Virus record (IMG/VR): IMGVR_UViG_3300025096_002977
Span: 1-39,301 of that record
DNA length: 39,301 bases
From: a virus
Strand: one strand, 5' to 3'
How positions within the stretch are numbered: the first letter of the stretch is position 1; every line of letters starts with the position of its first letter. The notes below the pieces were generated by a model that was not told where the DNA came from, searched no databases, and saw only the letters and a program-made list of their open reading frames with translations. Below are positions 1 to 8,934 of the stretch, one piece after another. The position numbers and the translations under genes were made by a program.

Positions 1-1086
1 GCTAGGGTCTGGATTAACAACTTTGAACTCCCTTGTAGAGCCTTTAATAGCGTATAGGTTAACATCATTAGACAGCGCCGATGCAACGTAAATACTTTCG
101 CCTTCATGGAGTATGTACATCTCCTTTCCGCTAGTAAATCTATTTATGTCTCTGGCGATATGAGACATGTACGAAGAAAGCAACGTGGACCATCCCGCGT
201 CGGCAGACTCAGAGTCTGAAAACAGATGCCAATCTTTCTGATAAAATTTCCAAGGATAAGCAGGGAGAGTCGAACTCTCTAAGATGTTATCTGCGCGAAG
301 ACTCATATTAAATGGGTCTTCTTTTACGGGCGTTATATTCGTTATCTTACCCTTTTCTATTTCTAAGCTTTCAAGCGCAATTTTCATCTTCCCCTCGTCG
401 TGAAAGCCAGTTAAAATCGTCAACCCTTTCCCAAAAACACCACGCTTATTTTTTCTAAGGCCTTGGAAATAATAATCTTCTTTTTCTTTGTAGTAATCCT
501 CCTCGTTTTCGTACAACTCTTTAGGTCGAAAAACAAGATCAGTTCTAGTTTTAATTACAAGATCATATTTAAAATTATTCTCTTTTTCGTGCCATGATTT
601 AAGCTCTATCGCTTTGCCTAAGCTGTAAAATTGTCCCGTCGAGTATCTTAAAGAGCGACCAGTGGATATACGAATAGAGGTTTTATCTGAATTTACTCCG
701 GGCGCAGTTTTTATTGGAATTTTGCCAAGATGCTTTCTCCAATCTTCCGTTGTGTCATCTAGCCACTTATCGAGCCTCAAAGTGTTTAAAACATTAGATA
801 GGGAATCACAAAATAATCCAAAGGTTTCTTCGGGGTCTTCAACAACTAAACTTAAATAGCTTTTACTGGAGCTATACGTATTCCAAATATCATCTTTTAG
901 AGATTGAACTTCGTTCTTCTCGTTGTGATCTTCAATATCATCTTCTGGCGAGTTTCCCACGTCGCTCCAGCAATGCATAAAAACATCAACATCGTGACCC
1001 GGAAAATCGTAAAATTCTTGCCTAAACGACTCTATTGTGTTTTTATAAAATCTTGGCTGACCAACTACGCAAACTGCTATTTTCAT
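1..1086 (-). CDS. Glycosyltransferase-like glycan protein, partial
   Basis: The frame is open from an ATG at 1086 to the left edge, about 362 residues without a stop, so the 3' end is missing. The N-terminus reads MKIAVCVVGQPRFYKN, followed by VDVFMHCW near residue 40 and YDLVIKTRTDLVF near residue 195. This pattern (Rossmann-like start, then a DxD-like acidic site) is typical of a loosely defined glycosyltransferase-like family seen in phages, giant viruses and capsule loci; that assignment is from memory. Its start lies 2 nt after the stop of the radical SAM gene, so the two should be co-transcribed with the other glycan genes on its right. Donor and acceptor unknown. Confidence 0.7.
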   Translation of the reverse strand, partial: MKIAVCVVGQPRFYKNTIESFRQEFYDFPGHDVDVFMHCWSDVGNSPEDDIEDHNEKNEVQSLKDDIWNTYSSSKSYLSLVVEDPEETFGLFCDSLSNVLNTLRLDKWLDDTTEDWRKHLGKIPIKTAPGVNSDKTSIRISTGRSLRYSTGQFYSLGKAIELKSWHEKENNFKYDLVIKTRTDLVFRPKELYENEEDYYKEKEDYYFQGLRKNKRGVFGKGLTILTGFHDEGKMKIALESLEIEKGKITNITPVKEDPFNMSLRADNILESSTLPAYPWKFYQKDWHLFSDSESADAGWSTLLSSYMSHIARDINRFTSGKEMYILHEGESIYVASALSNDVNLYAIKGSTREFKVVNPDPS

Positions 1087-1087
1087 C

Positions 1088-2131
1088 TTAGAATTCAGTA
1101 AGGTTTCCGAGGTTAACGATTGGGTCGTCAAATATAGCGTCTTTCAAAACCTCAAGAAGCCCCTTAAATTCTACATGGCCCTCTCTCAATACGCAATGAT
1201 GATTATACTCTTCTTCAGTAAATGTTCCCCAATTTATAATTTTAGAAAAGTAAACTTTATCAACCCCTAACCGTTTCCCTAACTTAACGAAATCAATCAT
1301 TTCTTTGTAATTAGCTTGCTGGACAACAAAATCCAACCTTAATTGATTTATCATTTTTCGCCTCCTTAGCGAAGAAAGAAAAGCTAAATTTTCCTGAAGT
1401 TTTCCCCAGCGCCCTCCCCTGCGCGTAATTTTGTATGTGTCTTCAGTGGCTGCATCTATGGAGACGATGACTGTATTAATATTTTTTTGTATTTTTGACA
1501 TTTTTTCCCAAGTCTTCTCGTTAAATAAAACCCCATTTGTCTGGAGATTAAAAAATACTTTAGGAAAATTGGAGCCGTCTACGTTAAATAAAAAATCTCT
1601 AAATATTTTTGATCCAAAGGGGTCTCCTGACCCAGTTACGCTTATGAGACAATATCTATCATGAGGCTTATTAAAAATCCCCTCGATTAACTGCTCTTGA
1701 ATTTCCGAGCTTCTTTCGTAAGCAGGCCCCGAAGTAATGCTAAAAGTTTTTTTTCTACAGCTAGGACAACTCAAGTTGCAAGATTTATCATGACATAAAT
1801 TATAAAAGACCGGAGAGAGATCGTCTATAATATTGTTGTCTATAATGTCGCGGTGGCGCTTGTCCTCCACTGAGTCTCTAAGAGGTAACGAATTAGATTT
1901 TATATGCGGGCACAACTCGTGATTGCAGTAGCGAAATGAGCCATCTAGAATACTTCTTCTTATTTCCTTTACGTCATCATTGTTAAAAGCTTCCTTAATG
2001 GAATAATTTTTATTTAGAGGGGGCGTAAAATATTTTAGCCATGAAGGGCAGCATAAAGCGGCTTGTCCATTTCCTTGAGTCTCGAAATGATCAAATGGCT
2101 TATTGCAAAATTTATTAGAAGTATTCCCCAT
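1088..2131 (-). CDS. Radical SAM protein with N-terminal SPASM-like region
   Basis: 347 residues. The [4Fe-4S]-binding signature CNLSCPSC (CX3CX2C) is at residues 118-125. An N-terminal block with C9, the pair C27-C28 followed by PSW, C69 and C74 resembles a SPASM-type auxiliary cluster domain placed before the radical SAM core. Members of this family perform radical chemistry on sugars, peptides or lipids; the substrate here is not visible, but the neighbours (glycosyltransferases, sulfotransferase) suggest a sugar. The start overlaps the end of the upstream sulfotransferase by 17 nt, indicating translational coupling. Confidence 0.82.
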   Translation of the reverse strand: MGNTSNKFCNKPFDHFETQGNGQAALCCPSWLKYFTPPLNKNYSIKEAFNNDDVKEIRRSILDGSFRYCNHELCPHIKSNSLPLRDSVEDKRHRDIIDNNIIDDLSPVFYNLCHDKSCNLSCPSCRKKTFSITSGPAYERSSEIQEQLIEGIFNKPHDRYCLISVTGSGDPFGSKIFRDFLFNVDGSNFPKVFFNLQTNGVLFNEKTWEKMSKIQKNINTVIVSIDAATEDTYKITRRGGRWGKLQENLAFLSSLRRRKMINQLRLDFVVQQANYKEMIDFVKLGKRLGVDKVYFSKIINWGTFTEEEYNHHCVLREGHVEFKGLLEVLKDAIFDDPIVNLGNLTEF

Positions 2132-2831
2132 TAAAGTCCTTTAAAGGCGGAAAGCTGTATTCGAATGTTAATAAATCCCCTTGAAAGCTTTGAGTAACGT
2201 AGTTGTATGAATTCTGATTGTAAAGACTTTGAAACTTAAAATCTTTTTCTGCCAAACTTTCATTCTTTTTCAATAATTTTAATTTAGGAAGATCAAAAAG
2301 CCCGCATAAGTAATTGAAGCCGCATCCTAACTCCTCCTGTTTTATGAGCCCATCCACCAATATCCGAGTGCGAAAATCTAAAGGAATTTTATTTTTTTTA
2401 GACTCTTCGCAAATCATCTCTACTTGAGGGCGAGCGAGTATCCCACCGTAATTACTTAATACAAATTCTTCAAAACCTACTCCTCTAGTTTCCTCTTTCT
2501 TCGATGCGCCTCCATTTTCCGTTGACCACCACCAATTATAAAGAGAGGCCATTCTGCTATACGGATTACGCACGCAAGCAAATACGTAATAGCTTCGCCA
2601 TATTTCTTCTCCTACTTCTTCTCTTATTTCAGTAGCGGAGCTATGCTTGTAAAGTTCGCCGTTCTTCCTCTTTTCTTCGTCATCCTCAGATTCGTGATTA
2701 GGGTGACCCCCTAAAATTACATCTTGACTTAAGTCGAGAAAGGGATAAAGAGCGTGAGCTATACTCGTTCCTCCCGTCTTTGGAACATGTACAAAAATAA
2801 ATTTATTTTTGTGACTAATGATCATCCGCAA
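2115..2831 (-). CDS. Sulfotransferase-family protein
   Basis: 238 residues. FVHVPKTGGTSI near residues 13-24 is the PAPS 5'-phosphosulfate loop of the sulfotransferase fold, and CVRNPYSRMASLYNWW near residue 97 is the 3'-phosphate-binding region. Known relatives move sulfate from PAPS to carbohydrate hydroxyls. It overlaps GT25 (upstream) by 10 nt and the radical SAM gene (downstream) by 17 nt. It resembles the second sulfotransferase at 11716-12450 but the two are clearly diverged. Likely role: sulfating a phage- or host-surface glycan (inference). Confidence 0.82.
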   Translation of the reverse strand: MRMIISHKNKFIFVHVPKTGGTSIAHALYPFLDLSQDVILGGHPNHESEDDEEKRKNGELYKHSSATEIREEVGEEIWRSYYVFACVRNPYSRMASLYNWWWSTENGGASKKEETRGVGFEEFVLSNYGGILARPQVEMICEESKKNKIPLDFRTRILVDGLIKQEELGCGFNYLCGLFDLPKLKLLKKNESLAEKDFKFQSLYNQNSYNYVTQSFQGDLLTFEYSFPPLKDFNGEYF

Positions 2832-3673
2832 TACCTTTCCTTTATTTCGTAATAATCAAGGTCCCACCCCATTCCTAATGTATAATTTTGTTTTAAAGGC
2901 ATGTGTACGCGTTTATTTTCGGGTGTTTTATTGCCCGGTGCAGTGCGGCTATGGGTTTGATCAGGAATTATTAGATTAGGATAAGCTACTACGCTAGAAT
3001 CAGGAAACATTTCCGCCGCCAATAAAGCCACGGATGTATCTGCTGGAAAAAATTTAAAGCTTAAGAGTTTAAGTAAGGGATCGAACATTTTTTTACTCAG
3101 AACAACTCCATACATTCCACAGGTTTCCCTAGTCACGGGGTAATGAACTCTTTCGTAATTCCAATTTGGGTCCGTCCATTTTCTTTTTCTTAAAACGTGA
3201 TTGTACTCACTAGCTCCCAAGTAAAACACGTCGCTGGATTTGACAGTTTCTACGGCGTTGTTAAGCATCTCATCAAATCGCTTGTGAAAATAAATGTCAT
3301 CTTGAAAAATTAATATTTTTTCATATTTATTGTCGAGAGCGTCCTGAATAAGCTCTATATTCGATAATACGCAACCCATTGCTCCAGAAGATCGGTAAGC
3401 CCCTATGCTTGGGGTAGCGAGCATCGCTGCTCCCCGTCTTAAAAATAATTTATATAGATTCTCGTCTCTATATCCATCAATCAATTTCCTAAACGCGTAC
3501 TCCCTTGCCTCGAAGGAAAGGGGTCCCTCATACCCGTCAATCCCTACAAATCTTTGGTGATCTATTTCTTTTTGGCCTAACTTCTTTTTTAAAATATCAT
3601 ATTTATTTAAATCCTTTTCAAGATTTAAGACGTAAACGTTATCAACTAAGCTATTTAGCAAAGACTTTTCCAT
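2822..3673 (-). CDS. Glycosyltransferase family 25 protein
   Basis: 283 residues. The N-terminus (VYVLNLEKDLNKYDILKKK) and the later GAMGCVLSNIELIQ followed by EKILIFQDDIYF are the usual landmarks of GT25 enzymes of LPS biosynthesis, with the QDD acting as the metal and nucleotide-sugar site. Family members transfer galactose or related sugars to LPS or proteins. Tightly packed between the GT-B gene and a sulfotransferase. The acceptor cannot be read from sequence. Confidence 0.85.
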   Translation of the reverse strand: MEKSLLNSLVDNVYVLNLEKDLNKYDILKKKLGQKEIDHQRFVGIDGYEGPLSFEAREYAFRKLIDGYRDENLYKLFLRRGAAMLATPSIGAYRSSGAMGCVLSNIELIQDALDNKYEKILIFQDDIYFHKRFDEMLNNAVETVKSSDVFYLGASEYNHVLRKRKWTDPNWNYERVHYPVTRETCGMYGVVLSKKMFDPLLKLLSFKFFPADTSVALLAAEMFPDSSVVAYPNLIIPDQTHSRTAPGNKTPENKRVHMPLKQNYTLGMGWDLDYYEIKERYCG

Positions 3674-3676
3674 GAT

Positions 3677-4768
3677 TTAAAGAGATTGGTATATCGAGCT
3701 TTCCTCCAAGCTATTCTTAAAATAATTTCCGTCGAGCTTGCTTCTGGTTTCGCATGTTAGTAAATATTGATGCGCTTTTTCAATTAAATCATAATCTAAA
3801 GCTTTAGCCGCCGCCTCCTCAAGAGTGTCAAAAAACAAAGGGTAATCTTTCCCGAAGTATTCTATAGTAGCTGGAAGCTTGTTGATCAAAGTCGGTGTGG
3901 CTCTAGCAATAGCTTCAATCACTCCGTTATTGGCGCTGGAAGCATAAAGGTCTAAAAACATAACATTGTCCACAAAAAGATTATCGTAAGCTTCATTGCT
4001 TAGTCTATTTAAATCGTATGTGTTGTCGTTATATTTAGCAGGAACATCTTTCCCGTAAATCTCTTTTTGTTTAATTAAAAAATAGTTAATTGTCTTTATC
4101 GGGCTCTCTCCGCTATAAGGTAACAGCCTCATCTTCCGATAGCCAGAAGAGTCGTCTAGCGGTAAAAGAAAAAGACTCAGCATGTTTCTTAGCCAATATC
4201 CTATCAAAAATATTTTCTTATCTTTGTTCTCTAAAAATTTGTCAAAATTAAAAATCTTATCAGGTATTTCAGTGGGATGAATTAATGGTTGAGTATGGAT
4301 TCCGGTCTCTTGCTGTACATACTCCGCTAAATCAGTAGAAAGCGTAAAAAACCCTCTGCAGCGCTCTAGACTTTCTTGAAATTCTGGTTTCGGTATAATT
4401 TTTTCTAAAGAATTAAATCCAAAAAACCAATCGGGAGTAAAGGGAGGGTTATGTAGTACCCCTATCCAATCTTCAGTATAGGTTTTCGTTTTTTTAGTCC
4501 AAGAGAAATTTCTCTCTATAAACGAGTCGAAAAATATTCCCTCGTCCTTATGGAGGGGCGCTAGCGTATCTAGCACGTAAGACCATCCGCTTCGGTGGTT
4601 GCCAAAACAGACCTGTTCGTTTAAATTTATTTTCCCCGGAGACTCTCCTTCAATTACCTTGAAAATCTTATCATAGCTTCCCCAGCTATTTTTTTTCCAA
4701 CGCTCTTCCTCGTTGAGAGTTTCGGTTACCTTGATTTTGTAATCATTAAAAGAGTAGACGCGGCTCAT
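3677..4768 (-). CDS. GT-B type glycosyltransferase-like protein
   Basis: About 363 residues from the ATG at 4768. An upstream start at 4801 would overlap the lipoprotein gene by 31 nt; the 4768 ATG sits just after that gene's stop and is preferred. The C-terminal third contains ASSANNGVIEAIARATPTLI and then a tyrosine/phenylalanine-rich segment, matching the nucleotide-sugar-binding half of GT4-like enzymes, where an E in the NGVIEA motif contacts the donor. The N-terminal half is unfamiliar. It lies between the lysis genes and GT25, probably in the late glycan operon. Confidence 0.62.
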   Translation of the reverse strand: MSRVYSFNDYKIKVTETLNEEERWKKNSWGSYDKIFKVIEGESPGKINLNEQVCFGNHRSGWSYVLDTLAPLHKDEGIFFDSFIERNFSWTKKTKTYTEDWIGVLHNPPFTPDWFFGFNSLEKIIPKPEFQESLERCRGFFTLSTDLAEYVQQETGIHTQPLIHPTEIPDKIFNFDKFLENKDKKIFLIGYWLRNMLSLFLLPLDDSSGYRKMRLLPYSGESPIKTINYFLIKQKEIYGKDVPAKYNDNTYDLNRLSNEAYDNLFVDNVMFLDLYASSANNGVIEAIARATPTLINKLPATIEYFGKDYPLFFDTLEEAAAKALDYDLIEKAHQYLLTCETRSKLDGNYFKNSLEESSIYQSL

Positions 4769-4770
4769 CT

Positions 4771-4989
4771 TTAGTCTTGAGGGAGTCCTCCAGCATACCA
4801 CCCCTCAGGGAGTTTAAGCTTATTTTTGGAAAGAGTCCACTCCCCATTCTTAAGGACATACACCTTCCCGGCGGGAAAATTCGGGCCAATTCTAACTAGG
4901 TTAGATTGAGTGTCTACGAAAACTACGCGAGTAGAGCCGCATCCTAAAAGAAGTGCACAGCTAGTTGCTAGTAGAAATATCTTCTTCAT
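4771..4989 (-). CDS. Small lipoprotein, possible outer-membrane spanin
   Basis: 72 residues. The start MKKIFLLATSCALLLGC is a type II signal peptide with an LLGC lipobox, so lipidation at C17 is expected. The mature part is about 55 residues with no further membrane segment. Its position next to the holin-like and single-span coiled-coil proteins suggests an o-spanin role, but o-spanins are usually proline-rich and this one is not obviously so. It overlaps the upstream small gene by 29 nt. Confidence 0.7.
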   Translation of the reverse strand: MKKIFLLATSCALLLGCGSTRVVFVDTQSNLVRIGPNFPAGKVYVLKNGEWTLSKNKLKLPEGWYAGGLPQD

Positions 4990-5149
4990 TTTTTTTCTTT
5001 GATTTGGCTTCTTGCTCTTCTATGCGTTTGCGCCATTTGTCTTTAAGGCTTTTGGGCGTGGTATCTGCGTCAGCCGCCTTGGTATCTTTTTTTACCTCGG
5101 CAGATAACCACTCTAAAAGAGCTTTGAATAACGCAGATATCCACGCCAT
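4961..5149 (-). CDS. Small amphipathic protein of the lysis cluster
   Basis: 62 residues. The start MAWISALFKALLEWLS is a hydrophobic or amphipathic helix; the rest is highly charged and lysine/glutamate rich (KDKWRKRIEEQEAKSKKK). It lies between the holin candidate (3 nt gap) and the lipoprotein (29-nt overlap). It could be a holin accessory or membrane-associated lysis protein. No family recognised. Confidence 0.62.
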   Translation of the reverse strand: MAWISALFKALLEWLSAEVKKDTKAADADTTPKSLKDKWRKRIEEQEAKSKKKNEEDISTSN

Positions 5150-5152
5150 CGT

Positions 5153-5368
5153 TTAGCCCTGTTTCTTTGCGAGGCCTCTGGAGATGGTGTACCCCAAAGC
5201 TGCGGCTGCAGAACAGATGAATCCAAAAACCTTATCCGCGTTGGAGCCGCCCTCTGGGTCCACGATACCCGCGCCCCAAGCCAAAGATGCTAAAGTCACG
5301 GAAAGTGTTACCCAAAACTCGGTGCTTTTCCAGCCCGGTTTAACATTATTATTATTTTTAGTAGCCAT
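5153..5368 (-). CDS. Holin-like membrane protein
   Basis: 71 residues. KSTEFWVTLSVTLASLAWGAGIV and VFGFICSAAAALGYTISRGL form two hydrophobic segments separated by an acidic glycine loop, with charged ends, the topology of small class II holins. A TATAAT with the ATG 9 nt downstream precedes the gene but has no clear -35. It lies in the lysis cluster; the exported endolysin is distant, at 27935-28432. Confidence 0.7.
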   Translation of the reverse strand: MATKNNNNVKPGWKSTEFWVTLSVTLASLAWGAGIVDPEGGSNADKVFGFICSAAAALGYTISRGLAKKQG

Positions 5369-5410
5369 AGTATTTTTATTATAGTTTATTTTGATAGGAA
5401 TAGAAGCGAA

Positions 5411-5695
5411 TTATGCTTCGCTTTTTGTTTTTTTTGGATCAGTTGCGTCCAAAAGCTTTTCAAGAGCGTCTCTTAATTTAATATTATCTTTATGTATATG
5501 CTCTATTAACATTTTTTGCTGAAATATAGTTCTGTTAAGTTTTTGTTGCTCGGTTTCTTGAGTAATGTCTTTAGTTATTGACCAGCCTACAAACATAATG
5601 AAACAAATCAATATAAATAAATCTAAAAAGATAGAATGCTTGTTCCTCTTGCCTTCTATCTCTAATAGTTTTTTATATATCTCTTTCTCATCCAT
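5411..5695 (-). CDS. Single-span membrane protein with coiled coil, possible inner spanin
   Basis: 94 residues. A charged N-terminus is followed by one membrane segment (IFLDLFILICFIMFVGWSI, about residues 22-40) and then a polar, leucine/isoleucine-spaced helical region likely to form a coiled coil. This N-in/C-out architecture with a periplasmic coiled coil fits inner-membrane spanins. It directly abuts the FtsZ-like gene. Function is inferred from topology and neighbourhood only. Confidence 0.6.
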   Translation of the reverse strand: MDEKEIYKKLLEIEGKRNKHSIFLDLFILICFIMFVGWSITKDITQETEQQKLNRTIFQQKMLIEHIHKDNIKLRDALEKLLDATDPKKTKSEA

Positions 5696-6904
5696 TTAAG
5701 TAAGATCACCCAACTGAGCTAACTCGCTTAACTTGGAAGCTGGCTTGTCGAGCCCACCTACCGCGCTAAACACCATTAGAGTTGGCTTATCACCGCTATA
5801 TATTCCTCTGTGAACCACGCTATGAGGCTTGAGCATTCTTGATAATTGATCAAAAGCCTGATCCAAGCTTGACTGAGGTATCGTGTTGAGTTGCTCGGTT
5901 CCCCCTATCATAACCGCAGCCGCGCAACTTCCGGTGGATAAGTCTACTCCTCCCGTGAGGATATTGTTTTTAAGGTTTTCTCTAACAGCTCTAGAGATAG
6001 CAACAGGATCGTTCCATTCGTTTACTGGGGAAGCTCCAAAGACTATAAGCCCTGAATTAAGAAGGCTTCCGTAATCATTAGAGTCAAAAGCGGAATAAGT
6101 GCTATCTTTAGCGGCGGTGTGATTGAATAAATGAAAAAGCCCCGCCATGCTGTGATTGGCCGCTTTCCAAAATTGAGATACTGCTAGGTTGGGGTACAAC
6201 TTCCCAATTTTCTCGTTATCTATTAAAATTAAAGGAGATACAATTCCTTGCTCTACGAGTCCATAAGCTTCGTTTAAAACTTTGTGAGCATTAGCGTTTA
6301 CTTTTTTTCCTTCGGAATTTTTAGGAAGAGCAAGAATAACTCCAACTTTAGAGTTCTTAGCTTTTAAAGTCTTTAAGAGTTCTTGGGAGGACTTAACTAA
6401 AGGTACAACTGAGCCGGAGCCCGTGCCTCCTCCAGCTCCCGCACATACAAATATTTTATCTAAATCGTCGCCGAAGCTATGCCTCATAAAGTCTAATACA
6501 TCTTCCGACTTATCTTGGTAACATTTCGCGGCTACCGCAGGGTCTTTTCCTGCGCCCCCACTGCCGATGCATAATTTATTCTCTAATTTAATAGTATTTA
6601 AATCTTGTTGAGCGGTATTAATTACCCCAACCCTTCTGTAGCCCAAGTCGTGAAAGGTCTCCGCGATACGAGACCCCCCTTGGCCTGCCCCTATGAACCC
6701 AAATTTAAAGGCTACCGCAGCAGCGTCTTGAATTGTATTCGTCTTAGCTTCTTCGGGGGGGGGAGGAAGAAGCAGGTCGGGCATCGAAATGTCTACCGGA
6801 TCATTATAAAGAGTCTTCACTTGGCTCTCTACAATCTCTTCGTTATTTCCTTCTTCGGGGCTAGGGGAAATTTCCTCGTTATTAAGTTTTTCGTCGTTTT
6901 CCAT
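5696..6904 (-). CDS. FtsZ/tubulin-like GTPase
   Basis: 402 residues. After a disordered acidic, proline-rich N-terminus of about 65 residues, GFIGAGQGGSRI (69-80) forms the first nucleotide-binding loop and AGAGGGTGSG (155-164) is the tubulin/FtsZ signature. FDSNDYGSLL (272-281) sits where the catalytic T7 loop with its acidic residues is expected, and the C-terminal part (AVRENLKNNI onward) follows the FtsZ second domain. Phage tubulins (PhuZ, TubZ relatives) form filaments that position phage DNA or nuclei. Here the gene lies directly between portal and lysis genes, an unusual site, suggesting late expression. Whether it polymerises is unknown. Confidence 0.85.
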   Translation of the reverse strand: MENDEKLNNEEISPSPEEGNNEEIVESQVKTLYNDPVDISMPDLLLPPPPEEAKTNTIQDAAAVAFKFGFIGAGQGGSRIAETFHDLGYRRVGVINTAQQDLNTIKLENKLCIGSGGAGKDPAVAAKCYQDKSEDVLDFMRHSFGDDLDKIFVCAGAGGGTGSGSVVPLVKSSQELLKTLKAKNSKVGVILALPKNSEGKKVNANAHKVLNEAYGLVEQGIVSPLILIDNEKIGKLYPNLAVSQFWKAANHSMAGLFHLFNHTAAKDSTYSAFDSNDYGSLLNSGLIVFGASPVNEWNDPVAISRAVRENLKNNILTGGVDLSTGSCAAAVMIGGTEQLNTIPQSSLDQAFDQLSRMLKPHSVVHRGIYSGDKPTLMVFSAVGGLDKPASKLSELAQLGDLT

Positions 6905-6909
6905 ATTTT

Positions 6910-8904
6910 TTAAAATTTGCTAGCTAATAAAAGACTACCTAAGTATAGGTCCACGTTATGCTCAACGCAAATATCGTGAACCTGTTTAACTCTTTCTTTA
7001 TCCTTATCTTCGGGTTTCCTGCAGTATGACGCTATGCTTTTCTCCCAATTAGAAGGCTCTTCGTTACAAATAATTATGTCACAAATTTGAGCAGCTATCT
7101 CTTTCTGCTTCTTGTTGAGCCTTTTAACCTTGTGAAGCTTTCTAAGTTCTACCTCGGTTAAGCCGCCCAACTTCTGGGATAAAATCATATTGTCTTTAAG
7201 GAGATTAAAGTCAAACTTAACGCTCGCATCGCCTTGTCCTACGGGAGTCATTTTTTTACTTTCTTGGGGAGTCCCTTCGGTTCCTTCAGGTCTACCCGCT
7301 TCCTCAGGCGGAATTTTCTCCTTATCGACATCTACTTCCTCTGATTTTTTTTCTTTTACATTTATATTCTCAGTTACTTTTTTGTTTCCCATGATGGGCT
7401 CATAGTATCCATCATTTTTAGCTTGCTTAAATTCTTCTTGAGACTCAAGAGAGTCTTTGCGATAAGGCAAACGATTAGTCTTAAGGGAGTCAAATAATTC
7501 ATCTGCTGTAATAGCTCCCAACTCATATAGACGAGTATAAACCCGATCTTTAGTCACAGAATCTTTTAGGCTTATTTCTTGAAAATAAGGAGTAGGATAA
7601 TTCTTAAGACCCATTGTCTTGGCTATCTTTTTAATTTCTGGAATTAAAAACTTATGCAAGAATGCTTGACGCCCCTGCTCTAAGCGCGCAAGGAATACTT
7701 GAACTTTACTCTCTTGATTAGCAAACTTCTCTCCGCCCACCAAGATGTTATTAAGGCCCAAGTTAATATCTCGATCAAAAATCTCATATTTCTTAGAGTC
7801 CAAAAGCTCTGAAATTTTAGGAACTACAAACTCAGCTTTAGTAGTGTAGTCGGAAATGAGCACTCGACCAACTGATTGATTCTGAAAAAGCTCTTGCATG
7901 GCAGCGAGATTTCTCTGGTTAATCCCTCCTTTGTCCGGGTCAGTACCCATAGTAACTAACAAGATTGCTTGCTGCATGGTTCGCGCAATAGCCATATCCA
8001 TTTTTTTGAGCTCGCTTTTCGCGTCGATGTCTTCTAAAACTGGATAGCCCATTGGCACACCATAAGGCTCATAATCTTGCTTCTTGTAAAAGACGGTCAT
8101 AACTCTATCCATGTCTAGAGGGATTTTAAGCCCTTGAGAAGAGTTGACATTTGCGTCTTTAATCTTATTTCGTATTTCTTCAGGAAGGGAATCAAAAATT
8201 GTAAAATCTTCCTCTGTAACTGGATTGCGTAATCTATTTACTTCGTATCCTGAGAGATTTTTGTAATAAACTGGATTGTAAAAACTTAAATTTCCTGTAA
8301 GTCTAATATCAGCAGGGTTCAAAAGCACATACTTCAAGGGAAGAGTTAGCTCCTCCGTAAGCGCTTTACTCAAAAGAGAAGAGCCAAAGACTTGAGTCAT
8401 TTTTTTGACATCTTCTTTTTTTACTTTTCCATCAAAGCGATATAAAAATACATTGCCAGAGCGATAATACTCTCTGAAGAATTGATCTTGAATGCCCCAC
8501 ACATTTATTTTACCAAAAAAAGCTTCAAAAAAGTCTCTGGATTTCTTGCTACCATCTTTAAAGAATAATGAGCCACATGAAAATTCCGTCATTAAATCGA
8601 TAACGTTTCTAAATTGAGCAAAATTATAGTAGGCTTTTTGACATAAGATAACCGCGTCTCGAACGGTGATATCTTTCTCTCCCCCGTAAATTGCTGAATA
8701 CCTCCACGGAATCAGACCATCGTCAATATTCTTATATTTATCGGTGCGCGAAATGTCAGCAGCTCTATTGCGTCTAGAAGAAGTCCTTTGGGTAGAAAGA
8801 TTAGCTGCCGTCGCCATCAAGGGGGTAACGTCTTCGTTTTTACCCGTAGATTTAGATGTGGGAGAAGTCGCCTTCTTTCCTTGAGTTTTTCCTTTGGCCC
8901 TCAT
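6910..8904 (-). CDS. Portal protein
   Basis: 664 residues. It directly follows the terminase large subunit gene. The central region contains FFREYYRSGNVFLYRF, ADIRLTGNLSFYNP and long helical stretches, including IARTMQQAILLVTMGTDPDKGG, as in portal proteins of myo- and siphoviruses. The first 60 residues are basic and low complexity; residues from about 490 are charged and variable, ending in a helical domain. Portals are dodecamers at the capsid vertex through which terminase pumps DNA. Called from length, position and motif feel rather than a definitive signature. Confidence 0.78.
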   Translation of the reverse strand: MRAKGKTQGKKATSPTSKSTGKNEDVTPLMATAANLSTQRTSSRRNRAADISRTDKYKNIDDGLIPWRYSAIYGGEKDITVRDAVILCQKAYYNFAQFRNVIDLMTEFSCGSLFFKDGSKKSRDFFEAFFGKINVWGIQDQFFREYYRSGNVFLYRFDGKVKKEDVKKMTQVFGSSLLSKALTEELTLPLKYVLLNPADIRLTGNLSFYNPVYYKNLSGYEVNRLRNPVTEEDFTIFDSLPEEIRNKIKDANVNSSQGLKIPLDMDRVMTVFYKKQDYEPYGVPMGYPVLEDIDAKSELKKMDMAIARTMQQAILLVTMGTDPDKGGINQRNLAAMQELFQNQSVGRVLISDYTTKAEFVVPKISELLDSKKYEIFDRDINLGLNNILVGGEKFANQESKVQVFLARLEQGRQAFLHKFLIPEIKKIAKTMGLKNYPTPYFQEISLKDSVTKDRVYTRLYELGAITADELFDSLKTNRLPYRKDSLESQEEFKQAKNDGYYEPIMGNKKVTENINVKEKKSEEVDVDKEKIPPEEAGRPEGTEGTPQESKKMTPVGQGDASVKFDFNLLKDNMILSQKLGGLTEVELRKLHKVKRLNKKQKEIAAQICDIIICNEEPSNWEKSIASYCRKPEDKDKERVKQVHDICVEHNVDLYLGSLLLASKF

Positions 8905-8934
8905 AATTGATTAATTAATGATTATTACACTTTT

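Noticed and set aside
5395-5435. Hairpin AGCGAA/TTCGCT after the coiled-coil membrane gene as a terminator
   Set aside because: The T-run is on the plus side only and partly inside the gene's end; there is no plus-strand transcript to end here.
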